Both the position numbers and the translations under genes were made by a program. Below, one piece after another: positions 1-5,177 of a DNA stretch of 18,118 bases. The notes below the pieces were generated by a model. The model had not been told where the DNA came from. It saw nothing but the letters and a program-made list of their open reading frames with translations, and did no database searches. The stretch's first letter is position 1. Every line of letters starts with the position of its first letter. Source of the DNA: an uncultured Bacilli bacterium (GTDB lineage: Bacteria; Bacillota_I; Bacilli_A; RF39; UBA660). The DNA is taken from NCBI GenBank assembly GCA_947625715.1, contig CANQPR010000016.1, forward strand, positions 1 to 18,118, read 5' to 3'.

Positions 1-40
1 AAATTGCTCAGGAGATATTATACATGATTACAAAACTTAC

Positions 41-68
41 TGCACAACAATTGTGCACTTCTTTTTTT
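41..68 (+). terminator. Intrinsic terminator of a + strand gene lying left of the window
   Basis: A 7-bp stem (TGCACAA at 41-47, TTGTGCA at 51-57) with a 3-nt loop is followed by a T-rich run at 59-68. It most likely ends a transcript that enters from the left. Only the last few codons of that gene could lie in 1-40 and I cannot identify its frame. Confidence 0.6.
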
Positions 69-145
69 AAATTACATAAAAAAATCTCCCTTCATTTTTT
101 CGACTAAAGAGAGTAAATAAAACTTTTATTTTTCCAAAAATTGTG

Positions 146-218
146 TATAATAGTAATTGTGTTAGATTTATTTAAACTCTTTTGTCGGAATTTATAATAA
201 TCTAACACTTTTATTTTT
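146..218 (+). ncRNA. Short promoter-hairpin-terminator unit upstream of the UDG-like gene
   Basis: A TATAAT box lies at 146-151. About seven bases later begins a perfect 10-bp inverted repeat, GTGTTAGATT (159-168) with AATCTAACAC (199-208), followed directly by TTTTATTTTT. The predicted RNA is about 55-60 nt and consists almost only of a stem with a long loop and a U tail. It could be a tiny RNA, or an attenuator in a long leader of the gene starting at 285. No convincing -35 box is visible, so the promoter is the weak point. The rest of 1-284 holds no gene that I can support. Confidence 0.35.
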
Positions 219-263
219 GCAAGAAATTTATTTAAAAATGGAGACTTTTCGTCAGAAATTTGG

Positions 264-280
264 TACAATTATATTGGTGG
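264..280 (+). promoter_or_regulatory. Extended -10 box and RBS of the UDG-like gene
   Basis: TACAAT at 264-269 is preceded by TG at the extended -10 position (TGGTACAAT). The Shine-Dalgarno GGTGG at 276-280 sits 4 nt before the ATG at 285. A transcript from this box would have a leader of only about ten bases, so expression from the upstream TATAAT (146-151) by read-through is an alternative. Confidence 0.4.
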
Positions 281-284
281 TTTC

Positions 285-983
285 ATGCAGTTAGAAGATT
301 TAAAACTTGAATATGATAAACTTCAATTAAAATATGGTGCTAAAGAATTAGATTCGATATATAATGGTGGTTGTATAAATAATCCTGATATTTGTTTTGT
401 CTTTATGAATCCGACTGGTCGAAATATAGCATCTTCCAAAAACTGGAAAGGAATTAAATCTCCTTGGATAGGAACTAAAAATATATGGGACTTATTTTTT
501 GAATTAAATTTGATGGATAAAAATATATATAGAAAAATAAAAAAAATTAAAGGTACAGACTGGACAGAAAAATTTGCCGAAGAAGTTTATAAAGATGTTG
601 AAAAACACAAATACTTTATTACAAATTTAGGGAAATGTACACAAGTAGATGCTAGAGAATTACCTGATAATGTTTATAAAAAATATTTGCATTTGTTAGA
701 AAAAGAATTTGAAATAATTAATCCTAAAGTAATTATTTTATTTGGTAATCAAGTAAGTTCTATTGTATTAGATGAAAAAATATCAGTTTCCAAAGTAAGA
801 AAAAAACTTTTTGAGAAGAAGATAAATGGGAAAACATACAACTTTTATTCTGTTTATTATCCAGTAGGTAACGGAAGATTTAATATTGATAAATCTATTG
901 AAGATATTAAATGGATAATGAAAGATTTATCAATACAAAATCGAGAGATTTTGGAAAATGAAAGCAAGAAAACAACAGTATGA
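285..983 (+). CDS. Uracil-DNA glycosylase superfamily-like protein
   Basis: This 232-residue protein has the order of conserved segments seen in the uracil-DNA glycosylase (UDG) fold. FVFMNPTGR (38-46) sits where the superfamily has its water-activating GxxPG-type motif. FITNLGKCTQ (111-120) is like the uracil-specificity strand, PKVIILFGNQ (147-156) is the usual penultimate strand, and VYYPVGNGR (190-198) replaces the classic HPS-type leucine-loop motif. If active, it would remove damaged bases from DNA to start base-excision repair. The Fe-S cysteine set of family 4/5 enzymes is absent (only C30, C37 and C118 are near motifs), and the normal catalytic Asp/Asn context is altered to N42-P-T. 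Substrate and activity are therefore open. A GGTGG ribosome site precedes the ATG, and a strong terminator follows. It is monocistronic and is the only clear + strand protein gene in the window. I am fairly confident of the fold and not of the chemistry. Confidence 0.65.
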   Translation: MQLEDLKLEYDKLQLKYGAKELDSIYNGGCINNPDICFVFMNPTGRNIASSKNWKGIKSPWIGTKNIWDLFFELNLMDKNIYRKIKKIKGTDWTEKFAEEVYKDVEKHKYFITNLGKCTQVDARELPDNVYKKYLHLLEKEFEIINPKVIILFGNQVSSIVLDEKISVSKVRKKLFEKKINGKTYNFYSVYYPVGNGRFNIDKSIEDIKWIMKDLSIQNREILENESKKTTV

Positions 984-1025
984 ATATATCGAAAATAAAT
1001 ACTGATAAATAAATTCCCGTTTTTA

Positions 1026-1056
1026 TTAATAATTTTGCCTTTGACAAAATTATTAA
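1026..1056 (+). repeat. Perfect 12-bp inverted repeat downstream of the UDG-like gene
   Basis: TTAATAATTTTG (1026-1037) pairs perfectly with CAAAATTATTAA (1045-1056) around a 7-nt loop. It has no U tail of its own; a C run and a second hairpin follow immediately. It may act as an mRNA 3'-end stabiliser in front of the terminator. Confidence 0.5.
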
Positions 1057-1058
1057 CC

Positions 1059-1109
1059 CCCTAGGAATTTTGACAAATCTATCAAAATATCCTGTGAGGG
1101 ATTTTTTAT
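1059..1109 (+). terminator. Intrinsic terminator of the UDG-like gene
   Basis: A stacked stem pairs CCCT-AGGA-ATTTTGA (1059-1073) with TCAAAAT, TCCT and AGGG (1082-1100), with a single bulged A and a GTG interruption. ATTTTTTATT follows at 1101-1110. This is a strong + strand terminator for the gene ending at 983. Confidence 0.7.
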
Positions 1110-1115
1110 TGTAAC

Positions 1116-1140
1116 AAAAAATCATCTCTAAATAGAGATG
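1116..1140 (-). terminator. Terminator of the tRNA-Gly unit
   Basis: On the - strand, CATCTCT and AGAGATG (1123-1140) form a 7-bp stem with a 4-nt loop, followed by six U residues (1116-1121). It lies about 43 nt after the tRNA 3' end and ends that transcript. Confidence 0.65.
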
Positions 1141-1182
1141 AAATATATTTGAATGTCCGAAAAGTTCGAACAGATTCGTCAT

Positions 1183-1256
1183 TGGAGCAGATGATGGGAA
1201 TCGAACCCACGTTAATAGCTTGGAAGGCTATAGTTCTACCATTGAACTACATCTGC
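1183..1256 (-). tRNA. tRNA-Gly (anticodon TCC)
   Basis: The - strand folds as a 74-nt tRNA including an encoded CCA. The acceptor stem is GCAGATG with CATCTGC, followed by discriminator U and CCA. The anticodon arm is ATAGC-CTTCCAA-GCTAT with anticodon TCC (complement of 1222-1224). The T arm is GTGGG-TTCGATT-CCCAT, with one G-U at its base. The D arm contains GTTCAATGGTAGAAC. It reads GGA and, by wobble, other glycine codons. It has its own promoter and terminator, so it is a single-tRNA unit. Confidence 0.96.
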
Positions 1257-1273
1257 ATCAAATCACAAAAATA

Positions 1274-1302
1274 ATTTTATCAAATTTTTTATCTAAATGC
1301 AA
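1274..1302 (-). promoter_or_regulatory. Promoter of tRNA-Gly
   Basis: On the - strand a TTGCAT -35 (1297-1302) and a TAAAAT -10 (1274-1279) are separated by 17 nt, and the -10 carries an extended TGA before it. Transcription would start about 10 nt before the tRNA 5' end. The remaining 1303-1410 shows no gene. Confidence 0.65.
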
Positions 1303-1413
1303 GAAATTTTTTTCAAAAATTAAATACACAAATTTTAACAATATCATTATTAAAAAATATGCATCCTCTGTTAAAATAATGAATTCAAATTATTTTCTTA
1401 TTAAAAATTAACT

Positions 1414-1435
1414 AAAATAAAAATATCTTTATTTT
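1414..1435 (-). terminator. Possible weak A/T terminator of the lipoprotein gene
   Basis: AAAATAAA (1414-1421) and TTTATTTT (1428-1435) form an all-A/U 8-bp stem overlapping the stop codon of the lipoprotein gene. The following U run on the - strand is interrupted. It is the only terminator-like structure found there, and it is weak. Confidence 0.3.
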
Positions 1436-1899
1436 ATTTCACAAACAGAACCATCTTTTTCAGCTAATTCTTTATTATATTCTATAGTGCTATTATCATT
1501 TTTTAAACCTTCAAATCCATGTTCTTTTAATGCATCTTCACTCGCCTTATCAATATCAATATCCAAAACTGTATCATATTCATAATTTTGATCATTTACT
1601 GAAACTGTAAAATTAATACCCTCTATATTAAATTCTTGATTATCTTCATCCATTGATTTTTTAAATTCTTCCCACAATTCTTCTGCATTAGAATCAATAA
1701 TTTTTGAATTAACTTCCATTGTCATATACTTCAATTTATCATTTTTATAAGTCATAGAAATTACTTGTTCAACAATTAATCCATCTTCATTTTCAGTTGA
1801 AGTACAAACTAATTTTTGTTCTTTTTCTTTACTTAAATTACAACCTGTAATTAAAACAGTTGCCAATAAACACAAAAATACTATACTAACTTTTTTCAT
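1429..1899 (-). CDS. Lipoprotein, possibly of the DUF1307/YehR type
   Basis: This is a 156-residue secreted lipoprotein. The signal peptide runs MKKVSIVFLCLLATVL and ends in the lipobox LITGC, so Cys20 should be lipid-modified and the rest anchored outside the membrane. The mature part is acidic and soluble, without other membrane segments. It has two further cysteines near its ends (C32 and C153) that could form a disulfide closing the domain. The general size and the beta-rich pattern after the lipobox resemble YehR/DUF1307 lipoproteins, but this is a weak impression. GAGGAG lies 9 nt before the ATG, which fixes the start. It is monocistronic, with the tRNA unit downstream and a long gene-poor region upstream. 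Function unknown. Confidence 0.8.
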   Translation of the reverse strand: MKKVSIVFLCLLATVLITGCNLSKEKEQKLVCTSTENEDGLIVEQVISMTYKNDKLKYMTMEVNSKIIDSNAEELWEEFKKSMDEDNQEFNIEGINFTVSVNDQNYEYDTVLDIDIDKASEDALKEHGFEGLKNDNSTIEYNKELAEKDGSVCEIK

Positions 1900-2025
1900 A
1901 TAACACTTCTCCTCTTTTTTGAGCTTAAATAACTTAACAAATTAAATTAACTTATTAATTCATAATCATTTTTATATCGGTTGATAAGTTTTCTATATAA
2001 CAATATCAATTCAATAATATCTTGA

Positions 2026-2085
2026 TATAATTTTAAAGTAAATTACCACAATAGTCAATCGATTGTGGTAATTTAGTTTTGTTTC
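2026..2085 (+). repeat. Perfect 14-bp hairpin with an extended -10 box just before it
   Basis: TAAATTACCACAAT (2039-2052) pairs perfectly with ATTGTGGTAATTTA (2062-2075) around a 9-nt loop; a T-rich run GTTTTGTTT follows. TGATATAAT (2023-2031) is an extended -10 box that would start + strand RNA close to the stem. It could be a small RNA or simply a bidirectional terminator. No -35 box is recognisable. Confidence 0.45.
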
Positions 2086-2324
2086 AATTACCAAAATTAT
2101 AGTTTTTTTGTAAACTAATATATATTACTTTTAAACAAAAAGTATAATGATGATTATTCGTTAATTTCAATGGACGTTTATTTTTGTTAATTTTTAATTT
2201 TAATATCTAATTATTATCTAAATCTTACTCATACATTGAATTATAATTCTATTAAACTTTTTTCAAAGTCTTTAACATAATATTTTATATTTTATTATAT
2301 TAAACTATGTCAAAAAAATTAGAT

Positions 2325-2405
2325 TTGTTTGGAGTTCGTGTGGTATCACAAGCGATAAGAACTAGTTTATTCGGTTCTTATTTTTATAATTGTGATGTCC
2401 AACAA
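2325..2405 (+). repeat. 81-nt long imperfect hairpin of unknown role
   Basis: Three stacked helices are visible: TTGTTTGGA (2325-2333) with TCCAACAA (2398-2405); ATCACAA (2345-2351) with TTGTGAT (2390-2396); and ATAAGAAC (2355-2362) with GTTCTTAT (2374-2381) around an 11-nt loop. Possible extra G-U pairs next to the middle helix would only form on + strand RNA. TTTTAG follows. It could be a structured RNA or a relic of a palindromic mobile element. Around it, 1900-2554 holds no gene that I can support. Confidence 0.4.
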
Positions 2406-2495
2406 TTTTAGCTTCAAATATTAAGAAATCTTTTGTTTGTAATCCACACATAAATAATAAATTAATTATCTAGAATCTAAGATGGAAGAAGGGGT

Positions 2496-2540
2496 TATCT
2501 AAAAGCGAATAGAAAATGCCACATAAAGACTTTTTAGATA
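2496..2540. repeat. Inverted repeat between the recG terminator and the long hairpin
   Basis: TATCTAAAAG (2496-2505) pairs with CTTTTTAGATA (2530-2540) with one bulged T, leaving a 24-nt loop. GGAA and TTCC outside could extend it across an internal loop. No promoter is visible and the function is unknown. Confidence 0.35.
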
Positions 2541-2554
2541 TTCCAAAATCATTT

Positions 2555-2584
2555 AAAATAAACAAAATGAGAGCTTTCGCTCTC
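2555..2584 (-). terminator. Intrinsic terminator of recG
   Basis: On the - strand, GAGAGC and GCTCTC (2569-2584) close a stable GAAA tetraloop, followed by ATTTTGTTTATTTT (2555-2568). The GNRA loop exists only in the - strand reading, which supports this orientation. It lies about 105 nt past the recG stop codon. Confidence 0.7.
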
Positions 2585-2599
2585 TTCAGGGGGTTTGTT

Positions 2600-2656
2600 G
2601 ATTCATTCTCATTTAAAGGTCGTGATCATGAATCGGCGTAGCGTTTATAGCTACGC
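2600..2656 (-). repeat. Two inverted repeats in the recG 3' untranslated region
   Basis: GATTCAT (2600-2606) pairs with ATGAATC (2628-2634), and GCGTAGC (2636-2642) pairs with GCTACGC (2650-2656) around a 7-nt loop. Neither has a U tail, so they are 3' untranslated stems between the recG stop and its terminator, possibly protecting the mRNA end. Confidence 0.4.
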
Positions 2657-2688
2657 TATATACAAAATAATATATAAAGTCAATTTTG

Positions 2689-4671
2689 TCAATTATTAAA
2701 TTTCAATTGTTCCATAATTTTTTGAAAACTTGGCACTTTTTGATACTCTTTTTTATTTATCCATTCCATAACATCATTTTTAGCTTTTAATAAAATTTCA
2801 TAATCTTTTCTTATATCAGCTATTCTAAAAGCCATATCACCACTTTGACGTTCACCAAACAAATCCCCTTCACCACGCATTTCAAAGTCTTTTTCACTAA
2901 TATAAAAGCCGTCATTACTTTCTTCTAATACTTGTAAACGTTTTACATCATTATTACATATTAAATAACAATAACTTTGTAAATCATTACGTCCAACTCT
3001 ACCCCTTAATTGATGTAAAGTTGCTAAACCAAATCTTTCGGCATTAAATATGATAATTGTTGTTGCATCCTTAACATCCACACCTACTTCAATAACCGTT
3101 GTAGAAATTAAAATTTTCAATTCCCCATTTTTAAATTTATTCATCACATCATCTTTTTCTTTTGAACTTAATTTACCATGTAAAATACCAATTGGTACCT
3201 TATCATTAAAAGCTAACTTAAATTTTTCTGCTAACAAATTAACATTTTTTAACTCACTATCATTGTTATCTATAATCATTGGGGCAACGACATACACTTG
3301 ATGATTCATTTTAATTTCCTTTAATACATGATACAAAACAATTTTTAAATCCGTTTCTTTAACAATTTTGGTAATAACCTCTTTGCGACCATTTGGCTTT
3401 TCTTTTATAATCGTTGTATCCATATCCCCATATAAAGTCAAAGCATAAGTTCTAGGTATAGGTGTAGCACTCATAAATAAAACATCCGGTTTTACACCTT
3501 TTTCTTGTAAATTATTGCGGGCTTTAACCCCAAAGCGATGTTGTTCATCCGTAATAACAAAACCCAAATTCTTAAAATGTAAATTTTCATTTAAAATAGC
3601 ATGAGTTCCAATTAAAATATCCACTTCACCATTTAAAACACGCTCTAAAACTTTGTCTTTTTCTTTTTTACTCATACTCCCAACTAATAATTCCACAACT
3701 ACATCATATTTTTTCATAAAATTATTAACCGAATAAAAATGCTGAACAGCCAAAATTTCTGTCGGAGCCATAAAAGCACTTTGATAACCTGCCAGAAAAT
3801 TTGCATACATTAAAACAACTGCAACAATTGTCTTACCACTTCCTACATCACCCAGTAACAATCTATTCATTCTTTTTTTTAAAGCAAAATCAGCTAAACC
3901 ATCATTTATTCCATTTAGTTGATCTTTTGTTAATTTAAAAGGTAAGCCACAAATAAATTTTTCAATTTTCTCTTTAGAAAAATTTTTTTCTACCATTACT
4001 CCTTCATTTTTCATTATTTTTAACATTTGAATTTTAAATAAAAAAACAAACAATTCTTCATAAACCAATCTTTGTCTAGCTAAAGTTATTTCTTCCTCTG
4101 TTTTAGGAAAATGTAATTGATAACTTGCCTGTTTTTTCGAAATAAATTGATACTTTTCTTGTAAATAACTTGGAACGTAATCAACAAAATCACATTCATT
4201 AAAAGCTTCTTTAACTATTTTAAGGAAAGTGGCCTCTCTAATACCTTTAATTTTATGATAAACCGGTATTATCTGGGTTTTAGTAAGCATTCCAAATTTT
4301 AGATTACTAGCTACAAATATTCTTTTATTTTCATCATATTTTCCAGTTAAAATAATATCTTGATTAACTTTTAAATTTCGACTTAAAAAAGCCCGATTAA
4401 AAATTACTACCGATATAACATTATCATTTACTATCACTTTAAATCTCAAGATATTTAAATTTTTTTTAACATAAGAAACTTTTCCTGTTTCAACAATTCT
4501 AGCGTTGATAGTAATCACTTTATTAAAATCAGCTTCTTTTAAATTTTGCGGAATAACAAATTGATATCGATAAGGATAATATTCTATTAAATCATTTAAA
4601 TTATATATATTAGCTTCATAAAGTAATTCAATTGTTTTTTCTCCAACACCTTTTAAATTTTGTAATTCCAT
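2689..4671 (-). CDS. recG: ATP-dependent DNA helicase RecG
   Basis: RecG is a superfamily 2 helicase that regresses stalled replication forks and processes branched DNA. The N-terminal third (about 1-240) is the wedge/OB region that grips the branch point. Walker A GDVGSGKT is at 274-281, the DEQH box at 375-378, and SAT at 401-403. A C-terminal helicase lobe carries the VIEVGVDV and HQLRGRVGR motifs (about 535-565) and the typical RecG tail. At 660 residues it is slightly shorter than many homologues (about 670-690), mainly at the N terminus. GAAGGA (4679-4684) precedes the ATG by 7 nt. It has its own promoter and terminator, so it is not in the ribosomal-type operon context seen in some Firmicutes. 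All core motifs are present and it should be active. Confidence 0.97.
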   Translation of the reverse strand: MELQNLKGVGEKTIELLYEANIYNLNDLIEYYPYRYQFVIPQNLKEADFNKVITINARIVETGKVSYVKKNLNILRFKVIVNDNVISVVIFNRAFLSRNLKVNQDIILTGKYDENKRIFVASNLKFGMLTKTQIIPVYHKIKGIREATFLKIVKEAFNECDFVDYVPSYLQEKYQFISKKQASYQLHFPKTEEEITLARQRLVYEELFVFLFKIQMLKIMKNEGVMVEKNFSKEKIEKFICGLPFKLTKDQLNGINDGLADFALKKRMNRLLLGDVGSGKTIVAVVLMYANFLAGYQSAFMAPTEILAVQHFYSVNNFMKKYDVVVELLVGSMSKKEKDKVLERVLNGEVDILIGTHAILNENLHFKNLGFVITDEQHRFGVKARNNLQEKGVKPDVLFMSATPIPRTYALTLYGDMDTTIIKEKPNGRKEVITKIVKETDLKIVLYHVLKEIKMNHQVYVVAPMIIDNNDSELKNVNLLAEKFKLAFNDKVPIGILHGKLSSKEKDDVMNKFKNGELKILISTTVIEVGVDVKDATTIIIFNAERFGLATLHQLRGRVGRNDLQSYCYLICNNDVKRLQVLEESNDGFYISEKDFEMRGEGDLFGERQSGDMAFRIADIRKDYEILLKAKNDVMEWINKKEYQKVPSFQKIMEQLKFNN

Positions 4672-4692
4672 AAAATCATCCTTCTCATTTTT

Positions 4693-4721
4693 ATTATACT
4701 AAATATTTTTTTAATACGCAA
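4693..4721 (-). promoter_or_regulatory. Promoter of recG
   Basis: A TTGCGT -35 (4716-4721) and a perfect TATAAT -10 (4693-4698) on the - strand are separated by 17 nt. Transcription would start near 4686, giving a short leader that carries the GAAGGA ribosome site. Confidence 0.7.
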
Positions 4722-4734
4722 AAACAGATTAAAT

Positions 4735-4831
4735 AAAAAAATGTAGCCACCTATAGGCAGCTACGTAAAAGAATAAAAAGGGGTTGACTAGTGTGATACT
4801 AGCACCAATTCGCCTTTAAGTGAATTGGTAT
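4735..4831 (-). ncRNA. Candidate orphan small RNA of about 95 nt between recG and the IS
   Basis: A complete transcription unit without an ORF is visible. The predicted 5' end (about 4830) falls at the start of an 8-bp stem, ACCAATTC with GAATTGGT (4804-4811 and 4822-4829, 10-nt loop). A second stem, CTAGT with ACTAG (4788-4792 and 4798-4802), follows. Then comes a pyrimidine-rich single strand containing CAACCCC and a U-rich run. The end is a terminator stem of 9 pairs with a TATA loop (4743-4764) and seven U residues (4735-4741). The terminator stem contains two G-U pairs that would be A-C mismatches on the other strand, so the RNA is made from the - strand. The exposed CCCC resembles the C-rich seed loops of Firmicute base-pairing small RNAs that target Shine-Dalgarno sequences. 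That role is inference. I do not recognise the family. Confidence 0.6.
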
Positions 4832-4836
4832 TTCAT

Positions 4837-4865
4837 ATACTAAATGATTTGCTTATTTTTGTCAA
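4837..4865 (-). promoter_or_regulatory. Promoter of the candidate small RNA
   Basis: A perfect TTGACA -35 (4860-4865) and a TAGTAT -10 (4837-4842) are separated by exactly 17 nt on the - strand. The IS target duplication begins at 4867, one base beyond the -35 box, so everything upstream of the promoter has been replaced by the IS. Confidence 0.7.
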
Positions 4866-4866
4866 C

Positions 4867-4893
4867 TATTTTTTTCATTTTTTTTATTTTTTT
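4867..4893. repeat. Left copy of the 27-bp target-site duplication
   Basis: A T-rich 27-mer (TA, seven T, CA, eight T, A, seven T) is repeated without mismatch at 6691-6717. The match extends one further T into the terminal TGTG of the IS, so the border is uncertain by 1 bp. It marks the insertion site of the element between the two copies. Confidence 0.9.
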
Positions 4894-4897
4894 TGTG

Positions 4898-5000
4898 AAT
4901 AATTAGTAAAAATGTCTCTAATTTTTTAACGAATAATTAGTGAAAATGTCCCTATTTAAAAATCAGTGTAATTCGCTAATAATTTATGAAAATGTCCTTA
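4898..5000 (+). repeat. Three 23-bp repeats at the left IS end
   Basis: Related 23-mers occur at 4898-4920, 4932-4954 and 4978-5000, each ending in the core AAAATGTC followed by a pyrimidine-rich TA end (for example AAAATGTCCCTA). They are direct repeats of each other and inverted with respect to the three at the right end. They are probable transposase binding sites. Confidence 0.8.
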
Positions 5001-5009
5001 TTAAAATTA

Positions 5010-5037
5010 TTGACATTTAATAAATAATTAATATAAT
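5010..5037 (+). promoter_or_regulatory. Consensus promoter inside the IS, reading inward
   Basis: Perfect TTGACA (5010-5015) and perfect TATAAT (5032-5037) are separated by 16 nt. The expected start at about 5044 is the first base of an 11-bp RNA stem. The direction is antisense to the transposase gene. Both hexamers are exact, which makes it the best promoter in the window. Confidence 0.65.
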
Positions 5038-5043
5038 AGTAAT

Positions 5044-5177
5044 CATTATTTAAGGGGATATGGCAACACTGAGGAGTGACCAGAGCACTTAAATAATGCT
5101 AAGCAAAAAAGATATATATTTCTTTTTTTGAAAGCCCTAAGCGATAAACCTTGGGGTTTGGAACAAAACCCCAATAT
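5044..5177 (+). ncRNA. Candidate structured RNA encoded in the non-coding end of the IS
   Basis: Starting at the predicted transcription start, CATTATTTAAG (5044-5054) pairs perfectly with CTTAAATAATG (5088-5098). Inside are TGG/CCA (5061-5063, 5080-5082) and CACT-GAGG-AGTG (5067-5078). An A6-U6 type stem follows (5105-5111 with 5122-5128). Then three segments compete: 5132-5141 can pair with 5150-5159 (10 pairs), or 5151-5159 can pair with 5166-5174 (9 perfect pairs). The first of these needs two G-U pairs, which become A-C mismatches on the opposite strand, so the + strand is the structured one. No good U-tailed terminator is seen; the 3' end may run into the transposase gene as antisense RNA (at least to 5174). 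Possible roles are antisense control of transposase, a regulatory switch, or an RNA used in transposition; none is shown. Confidence 0.5.

Noticed and set aside
907..1182. 91-codon - strand ORF after the UDG-like gene
   Set aside because: It overlaps the 3' end of a real gene and two terminators, and has no plausible start signal.
1220..1411. 63-codon + strand ORF across the tRNA-Gly gene
   Set aside because: It begins inside the complement of the tRNA, has no ribosome site and low-complexity content; the tRNA explains the sequence.
2362..2451. 29-codon - strand and 34-codon + strand ORFs around the long hairpin
   Set aside because: Neither has a Shine-Dalgarno sequence; the hairpin is a better explanation.
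2516..2641. 41-codon + strand ORF (MPHKDFLDIPKSF...) in the recG 3' region
   Set aside because: No ribosome site, and it spans the recG terminator hairpin and the other 3' stems; it could at most be a relic.
3050..3301. + strand ORF inside recG, and similar ones at 5974-6177 and 11075-11266
   Set aside because: They are antisense shadows of well-supported genes, without start signals.
4867..4893. The T-rich 27-mer as two independent low-complexity tracts
   Set aside because: The two copies agree in length of every T run and in the C and A interruptions, and coincide exactly with the IS ends.
4850..4900. A dif-like Xer recombination site next to the IS, as reported for some IS1202 relatives
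   Set aside because: No sequence resembling a Firmicute dif site is visible on either side of the insertion.
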